Assembly (NCBI GenBank): GCA_964432595.1
Contig: CAYSOF010000008.1
Span: forward strand, 124,001 to 188,000
DNA from: DASYLJ01 sp964432595
GTDB lineage: Bacteria > Desulfobacterota > Binatia > DP-6
Length of the DNA: 64,000 nt
Direction of reading: 5' to 3'
Position numbers and translations under genes: made by a program. The number at the start of each line of letters is the position of its first letter. Position 1 is the stretch's first letter. The notes beneath the pieces were generated by a model. That model saw only the letters and a program-made list of their open reading frames with translations, was not told the origin of the DNA and searched no databases. Of this stretch, positions 7,846 through 18,116 are shown one piece after another.

Positions 7846-10731
7846 GTGACGGGATCGCAGCCGCCGGTCGCCGAGCCTGCCGGCGACGTCCCGCCGCGCG
7901 TGGCGGCGCCGCACCGTCGCACGCACGCCGCGCTCGGCCCGGCCCGGGCGCTCGCCGCGGCCGTGCTCGGCCTCGTCGCGGTGAACCGTCTCGCGCTGGC
8001 GCCGCCGGCCATGCCCGCGAACGACCTCGACGGCGGGGCGCGGCTCGCCCTGAACCACGCGTTCCTCACCGGCCGCGTGGTCGGACGCGACGTCATCCAC
8101 GCGTTCGGCCCCCTCGGCTTCCTCCACCAGCCGGTGTTCGACCCGGCGCTGTACGGGTGGTGCCTGACGTTCGGGATCGCGCTGGCGCTGGTCGTCACGG
8201 CGAACGTCACGTTGCTCGCGCGGCGCGCGCACCTGCCCGCGTGGTCGATGGCGCTCTGGGGCGTCGTGCTGGTGTTGCTCGCCGCGCCGGATCCCGACGG
8301 GCGGTTCTACCTGCTCTGCTTCCTCGGCGCGTGGATCGGCATCGACGAGCACGAACGCGCGGGCCGCGCGCTGCTCGCCGCGAACGCCGTCGTCCTGGCC
8401 GCGACGGCGCTGACGACGTTCACGCACTTCGTGACGGCCACGCTCCTCGTCGTGCTGATGTCGCTCCGCAACGGGCCGGGACCGGCCGTCGCCTTCGCGG
8501 TCGTGGCGAGCGCGCTCTGGCTGGCGACGGGCCAGTCGCCCGGCGACGTCGTGCCGTGGATCCGGACGAGCGTCGAGTTCGCCCTGGGGCACGCCGAGAC
8601 GATGGTGGGCGGCGGCCCGATCGGCGAGCTGATCGTCTACCTGGCCGGCGCGCTCGCGTTGGTCGGGCTGCTCGGCGTGCGCGCGTCGCACGCGCACCGC
8701 TTCTGGCGGTGGACCGCGCTCGCCTACATGACGGTCCTGCTGGTCGTCATCCTGCGGCACGCGTTCGCGCCGCACTCGGAGCACGCGCTGACCGGGATGA
8801 TGGGCATCATGGTCGCGAGCGTGCTCGCCGCCGGCGCATGCTGGGAATGGCGGCGCACGCCGCTCGAGGTCGGGTTCGTCATCATCGCGTTCGGCGCGAT
8901 CGCGTTCATGACGACGTCGCACCTCAGGCGCTACTACACGCCGCTCCTCACGCCACGCGGCCTGCTCGCCCAGACGGTCGGATACGTGCCGCGCCTGGCC
9001 GGTGCCGTCACCGGCTGGCAGGCCGAGCACGACGCGTGGGCCACGGCGCTCAGCCGGATCGCCGACGATCATCCCGTGCCGCGAAGCGCGCACGGAACGC
9101 TCGACGTCCTCGGCTGGCAGACGGCGATCCCGCTCGCGAGCGCGCTGCCGTGGAACCGCAAGCCCGTCGCGCAACAGTTCGCCGCGGCGACACAGGCATT
9201 GGCGGAGCTCAACGCGCGGCACGTCGCGACGGACGGCGCCGACACGCTGCTCGCCGATCTCACCAGCATCGGCCAGCGGCCGCCGCTGCTCGACATGGGT
9301 CCGACCACGCTCGAGGTGCTGCGCCACTACCGCGTCGTCGAGGAGCCGGGCGAGTTCCTCGTCCTGGAGCGCCGCACCGAGCCGCGCGACGTGACGCTGG
9401 AGCCGCTCGGCACGGTCGAGGCGCGTCTCGACCAGCGCGTGCCGGTGCCGGCGGCCGACGCGCCCGTGTGGGTGCGCATCGACGTCCATCGGACGTTCGA
9501 AGGACATCTCCGCGGCGCACTGCTGAAGCCGCCGCTCCTGCTGCTCGACCTCGAGCTGGCCGACACGTCGAGCCGTCGCTTCACGTTCTTTCCGAGCATG
9601 AGCCGCAGCGGCTTCCTGCTCTCTCCGGTCATTGTGGCGCCGAACGGTCTCGCCGCGCTGATGGGCGGCGACGCGGCGCTGCTCGCGCCATACACGGTGC
9701 GCGCGCTGACGATGCGCGAGCTCGAGACGTCGGGGTCGTACGCGGAGCCGATCCGCGTCGCGTTCGAGGCCGTCCGGTTCGTGCCCGACGCCGTCGCGGC
9801 ACAGGCGGCGGAGGCGACGGTACCGCTGCCGCTCGGCGCCGTCGACAGCGTGATGAACACCCGCCTGCAGGCCGAGGACGGTACGCTGGTCGCCGACGGC
9901 GTCACACCCGGCGCCTACGTGGAGCTGCCGTTCGTGACCCCGTCGAGCGACCATGTCCCGCGCTGGATCGAGCTCGACGTCGACGTGCCGCGCGCGGAGG
10001 AGCTGCGCGTGCTCGTCCGGCGGGCGGGAGAGCAGTTCGGCTCGGATCGCGGCATGACGTTCCAGCTCGCCCCCGGGCGTCGCACGGTGCGCGTGCCGCT
10101 GCCGATCGGCACGATGCCCGTGCAGCTCCGCGTCGAGCCCGATCTGCAGCCCGGACGCTTCCGCCTGCTCGCCGCGCGACAAGGCGGCGTCGACGAGGGA
10201 CCGGTGACACCAGGCCCGGTGCGCATGATCGACGTCGGACTGCGCGGCCTGCCCGGCTGGTTCATGCCTTTCCGGACGTTGAACGCCCCGCGGACGCTCG
10301 ACGATCGCTGGGCCTTCCGCCCGACCGACGTCATGCCCGCCGACGTTCCGGGCACGCCGTTCATCATGACCCCGACGGTCCTCGCCGACGCGACGACGTC
10401 CCCTGCACGCAACGGCGTCGCCGTCACCGTTCCGGCGACGGGCGGACAGCTCGTGCTGGGCGAGGTGCCGGCGCTCGCCGGCGCCACGCGCCTCCTCGAG
10501 CTGCGCGTCGACCCGAGCGGGCCGGCCGCGCTCCGACTGTGGTGGATGCGGCGCGGCCACGGCTGGGATCGCACGCACAGCCAGCGGGTCTATCTCGACG
10601 GCTCGCCGCGCATCGTGCGCGTCCCCATCCCGGCCGGCGACGAGCCCGTGGCCGTGCGGCTCGACGTCGACCCGGACGTGGCCGGCTCGGTCGTGATCTC
10701 GGACGCCCGGCTGCTCGGCCCGTCGTCCTGA
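7846..10731 (+). CDS. Large membrane protein with periplasmic beta-rich C-terminus
   Basis: 961 residues from GTG 7846; no good ribosome site is visible, so the start is uncertain. Residues 35-370 hold about nine hydrophobic segments. The loop after the first span has an acidic stretch (NDLDGGARL) and an HAFGPLGF motif, seen in uncharacterised bacterial GT-C-like proteins. Residues 380-960 are soluble, presumably periplasmic, and contain at least two beta-rich modules ending in R-x-D/E-P plus a hydrophobic strand (LRVEPDLQPGRFRLL; VRLDVDPDVAGSVVI). These resemble the modules in the triple glycosyltransferase. The role is probably envelope glycan assembly (inference from fold and neighbours). 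The small membrane gene follows 9 bases later, probably in one operon. Confidence 0.6.
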   Translation: MTGSQPPVAEPAGDVPPRVAAPHRRTHAALGPARALAAAVLGLVAVNRLALAPPAMPANDLDGGARLALNHAFLTGRVVGRDVIHAFGPLGFLHQPVFDPALYGWCLTFGIALALVVTANVTLLARRAHLPAWSMALWGVVLVLLAAPDPDGRFYLLCFLGAWIGIDEHERAGRALLAANAVVLAATALTTFTHFVTATLLVVLMSLRNGPGPAVAFAVVASALWLATGQSPGDVVPWIRTSVEFALGHAETMVGGGPIGELIVYLAGALALVGLLGVRASHAHRFWRWTALAYMTVLLVVILRHAFAPHSEHALTGMMGIMVASVLAAGACWEWRRTPLEVGFVIIAFGAIAFMTTSHLRRYYTPLLTPRGLLAQTVGYVPRLAGAVTGWQAEHDAWATALSRIADDHPVPRSAHGTLDVLGWQTAIPLASALPWNRKPVAQQFAAATQALAELNARHVATDGADTLLADLTSIGQRPPLLDMGPTTLEVLRHYRVVEEPGEFLVLERRTEPRDVTLEPLGTVEARLDQRVPVPAADAPVWVRIDVHRTFEGHLRGALLKPPLLLLDLELADTSSRRFTFFPSMSRSGFLLSPVIVAPNGLAALMGGDAALLAPYTVRALTMRELETSGSYAEPIRVAFEAVRFVPDAVAAQAAEATVPLPLGAVDSVMNTRLQAEDGTLVADGVTPGAYVELPFVTPSSDHVPRWIELDVDVPRAEELRVLVRRAGEQFGSDRGMTFQLAPGRRTVRVPLPIGTMPVQLRVEPDLQPGRFRLLAARQGGVDEGPVTPGPVRMIDVGLRGLPGWFMPFRTLNAPRTLDDRWAFRPTDVMPADVPGTPFIMTPTVLADATTSPARNGVAVTVPATGGQLVLGEVPALAGATRLLELRVDPSGPAALRLWWMRRGHGWDRTHSQRVYLDGSPRIVRVPIPAGDEPVAVRLDVDPDVAGSVVISDARLLGPSS

Positions 10732-10740
10732 TCGACGGGG

Positions 10741-11244
10741 TTGCCGGCCGACACCGTGACGCCGTACATGGGCGGCGTGAACCCGTGGATGGCCGGCCTG
10801 GTGCTCTCGGCACTGATGGTTCTCTGCGCGCTGGTGATCATCCGATTCACCCCCCGGCAGGTGGCCACCCGGAGCCCCGAATCGTACACGCCGGAGGAAC
10901 TTTTCTGGAAGCTCTTCTGGGCCGGGCCGTTGGCGGCCACGATGCTCCTGAGCGAAGCCGACGGATATGCCCAGACCATCGCCGACGTCCTTCGGATGCT
11001 GTGGCTCTCGATCTTCGCCTGGGTCCTGCGTCGTCACCGGCCGTGGCTCGCGGTGCTCATGGGCGGCACCGCCGCGGCGCTCCTCCCATTGCACCTGGCC
11101 CTCCCGCCGCCGCCGGCGAAGTGGTGGGCGCCCTATGCCGTCGTCGGCGCGGCGCTGTGGCTCGTGCTGAACACGTGCTCCGCCTGGGCGCTGGCCAACG
11201 CGCACCGTCTGCGCAGGGCCGACCCGATCCCCGCCGACCATTGA
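10741..11244 (+). CDS. Small membrane protein of unknown function
   Basis: Up to 167 residues from TTG 10741; in-frame ATGs at 10768 and 10789 are equally possible because none has a clear ribosome site. About five hydrophobic segments follow: residues 15-35, 62-72, 82-95, 103-118 and 128-150. I do not recognise the family. It lies 9 bases after the large membrane protein and probably belongs to that operon. The next gene, typA, begins 34 bases downstream and is a housekeeping gene, so the operon could end here, although no terminator hairpin is obvious. Confidence 0.6.
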   Translation: MPADTVTPYMGGVNPWMAGLVLSALMVLCALVIIRFTPRQVATRSPESYTPEELFWKLFWAGPLAATMLLSEADGYAQTIADVLRMLWLSIFAWVLRRHRPWLAVLMGGTAAALLPLHLALPPPPAKWWAPYAVVGAALWLVLNTCSAWALANAHRLRRADPIPADH

Positions 11245-11278
11245 CCCCTGCCGCCCGGGCGGTCATGCTGCGCGGTTC

Positions 11279-13141
<1,863 letters not shown>

Positions 13142-13145
13142 GGCG

Positions 13146-13442
13146 TCAGCCGCGCAGGCGCTCGCCTTCGAAGATCGTCATCGCCGGCGGCTCGGCGGCG
13201 AGCGCCGCCAGCGCCTTCACGAAGCCGCGTGACGCCGGGACGGCGAAGTGCGCGGTCAGCGCCGCCAGATCGGCCCACTCCTCGACGAAGACGAGCCGCT
13301 GCGGGTTCTCGACGTCGTGATGGACGGCGTGCGCGAGGCATCCTGGCTCGGCGCGCGAACGGCGGACGTGCTCGAGGCTCAGCGCGACCGCCTCGTCGAG
13401 CCGGCCGTCCTGCACGACGACGCTGCCGGTGACGACGATCAT
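13146..13442 (-). CDS. Antibiotic biosynthesis monooxygenase (ABM)-domain protein
   Basis: 98 residues, one ABM (dimeric alpha-beta barrel) domain. The pattern is typical of the YgiN/quinol-monooxygenase group: an opening beta strand (IVVTGSVVVQDG), a helix ending SRAEPGCL, and the strand-helix segment RLVFVEEWADLAALTAHF. Members oxidise quinols or other aromatics without a cofactor, or act as small stress or detoxifying enzymes; the substrate here is unknown. ATG 13442 is the only sensible start. The F420-type gene on the same strand lies 64 bases upstream. The two may be co-transcribed, both being small redox proteins (inference). Confidence 0.85.
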   Translation of the reverse strand: MIVVTGSVVVQDGRLDEAVALSLEHVRRSRAEPGCLAHAVHHDVENPQRLVFVEEWADLAALTAHFAVPASRGFVKALAALAAEPPAMTIFEGERLRG

Positions 13443-13506
13443 CGCGCCACCTCGAGCGCGAGCAGACGCGGAGGCCGCCTGGCGTCGCCGGCGCGCATCG
13501 CCGCGC

Positions 13507-13923
13507 TCACCGCGTCGGCGTCAGCAGGACGACCGGGATGTCGCGCGTCGTCCCGGCCTGGTAGTCGTCGTAGCCGGGCCACTGCTTCGTCATCGTCGGC
13601 CAGACGCGCTGCTTGTCCGCGGCCGTGCCGGTGCGCGCGGTGACGGGGATGACTTCGTCCCAGACCTGGATCTTCGCGTCGGGATGCGCGACGAGGTTCT
13701 CGTACCACCCCGGGTTGTTCGGCGCGCCGCCCTTCGACGCGACGAGGACGTAGTCGTCGCCGTCGCGGCCGTAGATGAGCGCGAACTTGCGCTCCTTGCC
13801 GCTCTTGCGTCCCGTGGTGTGGAGCACGAGGCAGCTGGTGCCGTTCCAGTCGTGACCGACCTTCCCGCCCGTCGCCTCGTACTGCCGGATGTGCTCGTCG
13901 CCGAAGAGACCGTAGTCAGGCAT
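13507..13923 (-). CDS. Deazaflavin (F420)-dependent nitroreductase-family protein
   Basis: 138 residues. The family pattern is clear: TGRKSGKERKFALIY near residue 37, VASKGGAPNNPGWYENL at 61-78, and HPDAKIQVWDEVIPV thereafter. These split-barrel proteins bind F420 (or FMN) and reduce nitro compounds or quinones, as in mycobacterial Ddn. ATG 13923 was chosen because the reading frame upstream has no family similarity. F420 use implies that the organism makes this cofactor, but no F420 biosynthesis gene is in the window. The gene lies 53 bases upstream (in map order) of the 2-oxoglutarate oxygenase gene on the same strand. Confidence 0.88.
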   Translation of the reverse strand: MPDYGLFGDEHIRQYEATGGKVGHDWNGTSCLVLHTTGRKSGKERKFALIYGRDGDDYVLVASKGGAPNNPGWYENLVAHPDAKIQVWDEVIPVTARTGTAADKQRVWPTMTKQWPGYDDYQAGTTRDIPVVLLTPTR

Positions 13924-13976
13924 GGGCCGCACCGTGCCACGTCCGCACGCCCGTGGCGATACGGCCGGCGTCGAAA

Positions 13977-14783
13977 TCAGAACCAGCGCAACAGGCGGCT
14001 GATCAGCCGGTCGTCCAGTGGAGTGTAGCGCTTCAAGGCGGAGTAGATGCCGAGCGCCCAGCGATCCGCGTGGATCAACGTGCGCCTCACCGGCCCGTCG
14101 GTGGGCCGCGGCACGTAGCGCGTCGGCCGCAACGGCAGCGAGCGGCCCTCGTCGCGGTAGTAGTAGAGCGCGAGCGATCGCCGCGTGCGCTCGACCGGGC
14201 ACGCGACGGGCACGACGCCGTGATACGAGCGCTCGCTCGCCTGGAACACCACGCACCGATTGAACGCCGGCTCGATGGCGCGCACGCAGCGCGAGACCGA
14301 CGCGTCCCACAGCTCGAGCGCGCCGCCCCATGCCGGGTCCCACCCGCGATTCAGGAACAGGAGCAGGTTGACCTGGCGGCTCCAGGTGCGGCGCTTCGCG
14401 TGCGAGAGGTGATCGAGGTGCACGTTCAGGAACCCGCCGGCGCGCGTCTGCTGCAGCCCGGCCCCGTCGAGCTCCGGGTCGACACGCAGCCCGCCGACGC
14501 CGACCACGGTCTCGAGCGCGGACACGAACGCGGCGTCGTGGAAGGCCGCGACGACGGCGCGCGCCGTCGGCCCCATCGTCGCGACGTCACTGGCCACGAG
14601 CTTCTTCTCGTTGACGTGGTGATACGCCTTCCACGCGGGGCCGCCGTCGTCGAACTCCGCCGAGAGCCGATCGGCGACGTCGGCAGGCAGGAAGTCGTCG
14701 AGCACGACGTGCGGATACGGCGATGCGGCCGCGAACACGGCCGGATCGGTCCGTGCGAGCGCGGCGACCGCGCGCTCGATCAT
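13977..14783 (-). CDS. 2-oxoglutarate/Fe(II)-dependent oxygenase, prolyl-hydroxylase-like
   Basis: 268 residues of a double-stranded beta helix dioxygenase. The Fe(II) ligands are probably His122 and Asp124 (NVHLDH) and His188 (ERSYHGV). An Arg (RRSLALYYY) about 15 residues later is placed to bind 2-oxoglutarate. The N-terminus, PYPHVVLDDFLPADVADRL, is the usual prolyl 4-hydroxylase-type start. It hydroxylates an unknown substrate, possibly a protein side chain. ATG 14783 overlaps the stop of the TPR-glycosyltransferase gene (TGA 14780-14782) in an ATGA junction, so the two are translationally coupled. That coupling makes a joint job, such as hydroxylation before or after glycosylation, an attractive inference. 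Confidence 0.85.
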   Translation of the reverse strand: MIERAVAALARTDPAVFAAASPYPHVVLDDFLPADVADRLSAEFDDGGPAWKAYHHVNEKKLVASDVATMGPTARAVVAAFHDAAFVSALETVVGVGGLRVDPELDGAGLQQTRAGGFLNVHLDHLSHAKRRTWSRQVNLLLFLNRGWDPAWGGALELWDASVSRCVRAIEPAFNRCVVFQASERSYHGVVPVACPVERTRRSLALYYYRDEGRSLPLRPTRYVPRPTDGPVRRTLIHADRWALGIYSALKRYTPLDDRLISRLLRWF

Positions 14784-16636
14784 CGTCCGGCCTCCCGACG
14801 CCGCGCCTCGAGCGTCGCGAGATCCGCGCGCGCCTCCGGCCACTCGGGCTGCAGCGCCAGGGCCTCGCGCAGTGCCGCGATCGCCTCGTCGGTCCGTCCG
14901 GCCGCGGCGAGCGACGCCGCCAGATTGTAGCGCGCCTGCGGCTGCGCGGGCGCGAGCGCGATCGCCGCGTGGTGCTCGGCGATCGCGTCGGCATGCCGTC
15001 CCTGCGCGTCGAGCGCGAGGGCCAGGCTGCCGTGCGCGGCGGCGGCGTCGGGCGCGACCGCGAGCGCGGCGCGATACTGCTCGATCGCCTCGTCGAGCCG
15101 TCCCTGGGTCGCGAGCACGATGCCGAGCCCGACGCGCGCGTTGACGTGCCGCGGCTCGCGCTCGACCGCCGCACGGTATTCGGCGGCGGCCTCGTCCAGG
15201 CGTCCCTGGGCCGCGAGGAGCAGGCCGGTGTTGAAGCGCGGGCCCGCGCTGTCCGGCGCGAGCCGCGCGGCGTGCGCGTAGGCGGCGAGCGCCTGCTCGC
15301 GGTCGCCGAGCGCGGCCAGCGCGGCGCCGAGCGTCAGGTGCACCTTCGCGTACGACGGCGCGAGCGTCGCGCCGCGGGTGAGGTGCGGCAACGCCTCGGC
15401 GGCGCGGCCCCGCTCGACCAGGACGGCGCCGAGGTTCGTTTCGGCGACGTAGTTGTCCGTCGTCACGTCGAGCGCATGCCGGAAGAGCGTCTCGCTGTCG
15501 CGCCATACCGCCGACTGCCACAGCGTCATGGCGATGCACGCGGCCGAGGCCGCGGCGGCCGCCGGCGGGACCCATCGCGCGGACAGCGTCCACGCGATCA
15601 TCAGCAGCAGCCCGACCTGGGGGACGTAGGTGAAGCGGTCGGCGAACGCCTGCTCGCCCACCTTGACGATGCCGATGACCGGGACGAGCGTGCCGAGGAA
15701 CCAGAGCCAGCCGACGAGCAGCCACGGCCGCGTTCGCGCCTGCTGGAGCGTGGCGACGCCGATGCCGAGCAGGAGCATCGCCGCCGCGACGACGGCCAGC
15801 CCCGACGGCGGGTGATACGGCTGGAAGACGGCGAGCCCGGTCGGCCAGAATGTCTGGCGCAGGTACACGGCGTACACGACGACCGCGTTCGCGAGCCGCG
15901 CCGCGAGCGGCAGCCCGTCGAACGTCTGCATCGCGCCGGCCTCGCGCTGCACGACGAAGGTGACGACGCTCACCGCGACGCTGCACGCGAGCAGCGGGAG
16001 CTTCTCGACGACGAGGCGCACGCTCCACGGACGCCGCAGCGGCCACACGTCGAGCAGCAGCAGCGCCAGCGGAAACGTCACCACCATGGGCTTGGAGAGC
16101 AGACCCGCCACGAATGCGAGCACGACGACCGCATAGCGCGCGACCGACGGGCGGCGCGTGTACCACCAGTACGTCCACACGCCGATCATCCAGCACAGCG
16201 CGGCGAGGACGTCCTTTCGCTCCGATACCCACGCGACCGATTCAACGCGCAGCGGATGCAGCGCGAACACGGCGCCGACGAACGCGCTGCGCCAGGCGTC
16301 GCCGGTCATGCGGCGAAGCGCGTCGAACAGCACCAGCGCGGCGAACGCGTGCAGCAGGACGCTCGTCAGATGATGCCCCATCGGCGCGAGGTCCCACAGC
16401 GCGACGTCGAGCATGTGCGACACCCAGGTGAGCGGGTGCCAGTTCGCCGAGTGCGCGTGCGTGAACGCCCACCGCAGCCCCGCCAGGGTGAGACCGGCCC
16501 GCACCGGCGGATTCTCGAGCACGTACTCGGGATCGTCGTAGTTGACGAACCCGTGGCGGAGCACGGGGGCATAGACGAGCAGCGCCGACGACACGAGCGC
16601 GCCGGCGAGCAGGCGGTCGCGGGTCGTCGTCGTCAC
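14780..16636 (-). CDS. TMTC-like GT-C glycosyltransferase with C-terminal TPR repeats
   Basis: 618 residues, GTG start. About 10-11 membrane spans fill residues 10-385. Family hallmarks are NYDDPEYV in the first loop (acidic GT-C motif), NWHPLTW and FALHPLRVESVAWVSERKDV. These match eukaryotic TMTC O-mannosyltransferases and their bacterial relatives. From about residue 400 to 600 there are at least five TPR repeats, typically ending xxARYNLAxxLAxxGRxDEAI. The enzyme probably moves a sugar from a polyprenyl-phosphate donor to proteins, with the TPR region binding acceptor or partner. The downstream oxygenase is coupled by an ATGA overlap. Donor and acceptor are unknown. Confidence 0.85.
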   Translation of the reverse strand: MTTTTRDRLLAGALVSSALLVYAPVLRHGFVNYDDPEYVLENPPVRAGLTLAGLRWAFTHAHSANWHPLTWVSHMLDVALWDLAPMGHHLTSVLLHAFAALVLFDALRRMTGDAWRSAFVGAVFALHPLRVESVAWVSERKDVLAALCWMIGVWTYWWYTRRPSVARYAVVVLAFVAGLLSKPMVVTFPLALLLLDVWPLRRPWSVRLVVEKLPLLACSVAVSVVTFVVQREAGAMQTFDGLPLAARLANAVVVYAVYLRQTFWPTGLAVFQPYHPPSGLAVVAAAMLLLGIGVATLQQARTRPWLLVGWLWFLGTLVPVIGIVKVGEQAFADRFTYVPQVGLLLMIAWTLSARWVPPAAAAASAACIAMTLWQSAVWRDSETLFRHALDVTTDNYVAETNLGAVLVERGRAAEALPHLTRGATLAPSYAKVHLTLGAALAALGDREQALAAYAHAARLAPDSAGPRFNTGLLLAAQGRLDEAAAEYRAAVEREPRHVNARVGLGIVLATQGRLDEAIEQYRAALAVAPDAAAAHGSLALALDAQGRHADAIAEHHAAIALAPAQPQARYNLAASLAAAGRTDEAIAALREALALQPEWPEARADLATLEARRREAGR

Positions 16637-16719
16637 CGCGGGGCGTTCACCACGTCGCTCGCCCGCACGTCAAGCCGCACCGCTTGTGCCGCCCGGGCGC
16701 CTGCCCTACTGACGCGACC

Positions 16720-17793
16720 GTGACGACCGCACGCCCCTTCCTGGTCCACGGCCTCACCGTCTCGTACTTCACCCGCAAGGTGACGGGCTACCTCGACCAC
16801 GCCGACCTGCCGTGGCGCCTCCAGCCGAGCATCGGCGCGAACGTGCAGGCACGCGAGGCCGGCTGGAACGGCGGCATTCCGGTGGTCACGACGCCGTCGG
16901 GCGAGCTGCTCTGGGACTCGACCGCGATCATCGTCCATCTCGATCACCGCCGTCCGGAGCCGGCCGTGGTCCCGCGCGATCCGACGCTCGCCTTCCTCGC
17001 GTTCCTGCTCGACGACTTCTCCGACGAGTGGCTCTACCGGCACGCGGTCGGCACGCGCTGGCTCTATCCGGAGAACCGCGCGTCGGGCAGCTGGGACATC
17101 GCACGCGAGGGTTGCCGCGAGATCGGCATGGGCGTCGGCGCGACGCGCGCGTTCGTGACCGAGGCGATGACCGGATGCCTGCCGCGGCTCGGCACCACGC
17201 CGGGCAACATCGACGCCTGGGTGCAGGAGTCGCTGCTGCCGTGGCAGCGGGCGCTCGCCGCACACGTGACGGCGCACGGCTACCTCCTCGGCGGGCGGCC
17301 GTCGATCGCGGACTTCGCGCTCTTCGGCGGCAACGTCGCGCACTTCGTCAACGATCCCGTGTGCTGCGGCTGGGTCGAGGACGCGGCGCCCGGCGTGCTT
17401 CCCTACACGCACGCCATGGCGGCGCCGTGGGGCCGCACGTTCGGCGAGTGGTTCGCGCCCGACGCGCTGCCCGAGTCGCTGATCGCGCTCCTCGCGGAGA
17501 CGGGCCGGCACTACCTGCCCTGGGTGGCGGCGGCGACGCGCGACGGGTCCGCCGTCGTGCCGTTCGAGCACGGCGACGACGCGACGATCGCGACCACGAA
17601 CTTTCTCGACGTCGCGCGCGGCATCCTCCTGGCGCGCTACGTCGCGGCGCGCTCCCCGGCGCTCGACGACGTCCTCGAGCGCGCCGGCATCCGTCGATGG
17701 TTCGCCGACCATGTCGATCGAGCGACCAGCGTCCCCGACCCGGCGCTGCCGGCGCGTCCCGCCGACAATCAGCCGTTCCGCGCCGGCCCGTGA
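16720..17793 (+). CDS. Glutathione S-transferase-like protein
   Basis: 357 residues from GTG 16720 (a TTG at 16684 would add 12 non-homologous residues; neither has a clear ribosome site). A thioredoxin-fold N-terminal domain reads FLVHGLTVSYFTRKV, then GIPVVTTPSGELLWDSTAII, the usual glutathione-binding strand-turn. An all-helical C-terminal domain (HGYLLGGRPSIADFALFG) follows. An extra 110 residues at the C-terminus are unusual. GSTs conjugate glutathione to electrophiles or act as isomerases. The usual catalytic Ser/Cys/Tyr is not obvious. The next gene is 323 bases away. Confidence 0.8.
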   Translation: MTTARPFLVHGLTVSYFTRKVTGYLDHADLPWRLQPSIGANVQAREAGWNGGIPVVTTPSGELLWDSTAIIVHLDHRRPEPAVVPRDPTLAFLAFLLDDFSDEWLYRHAVGTRWLYPENRASGSWDIAREGCREIGMGVGATRAFVTEAMTGCLPRLGTTPGNIDAWVQESLLPWQRALAAHVTAHGYLLGGRPSIADFALFGGNVAHFVNDPVCCGWVEDAAPGVLPYTHAMAAPWGRTFGEWFAPDALPESLIALLAETGRHYLPWVAAATRDGSAVVPFEHGDDATIATTNFLDVARGILLARYVAARSPALDDVLERAGIRRWFADHVDRATSVPDPALPARPADNQPFRAGP

Positions 17794-17801
17794 GGTGAGG
17801 C

Positions 17802-17836
17802 CCCGGGCGGCGGCACCCGTCGTACCGCCGCCCGGG
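17802..17836. terminator. GC-rich terminator-like hairpin after GST-like gene
   Basis: CCCGGGCGGCGG (17802-17813) is repeated inverted as CCGCCGCCCGGG (17825-17836), a perfect 12-bp stem with an 11-base loop. It starts 8 bases after the stop of the GST-like gene. There is no T-tract on the plus strand, so intrinsic termination would be weak. In GC-rich genomes such stems often act with Rho or only stabilise the mRNA end. Confidence 0.55.
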
Positions 17837-18060
17837 TGGCCCTACCGGGCGCCTGGAAGGGACATCCCGGCATGGACCGATTCGAGGCCGCCCGACTCGT
17901 TAGGAGGCAGGGTGTGGTGGACGTCCTCGGTCCGAGATCCTCTCGCGGAATTGTCTGACGTGGAGATGACCAAGGGCGACCTCTGCCGCCTGCGGAGCAA
18001 TCGGCGCGCCAGCGACGGGGCACGCAACGGCGCGCCCGGCGCCGGGGTACAGTGTCCTTT

Positions 18061-18077
18061 GGACAGGACGCCTGTCC
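18061..18077. repeat. Perfect 7-bp inverted repeat upstream of ion-channel gene
   Basis: GGACAGG, ACG, CCTGTCC: a perfect 7-bp inverted repeat with a 3-base loop, starting 56 bases before the GTG of the ion-channel gene. It may be an operator or a transcript hairpin; it has no resolved promoter partner. The short length means it could be chance in GC-rich DNA. Confidence 0.35.
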
Positions 18078-18116
18078 TCGACGCCGGAACGATACGCATG
18101 CTACGCGGCGTCCGGC

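Larger units (their letters stand above)
17794..18116. other. 323-base intergenic region with hairpins
   Basis: This stretch has no convincing protein gene. It begins with a 12-bp perfect inverted repeat (17802-17836, listed separately) just after the GST-like gene. It ends with a 7-bp inverted repeat (18061-18077, listed separately) before the ion-channel gene. I find no tRNA-like cloverleaf, no riboswitch consensus I can recognise and no clear -10/-35 pair. Confidence 0.6.
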
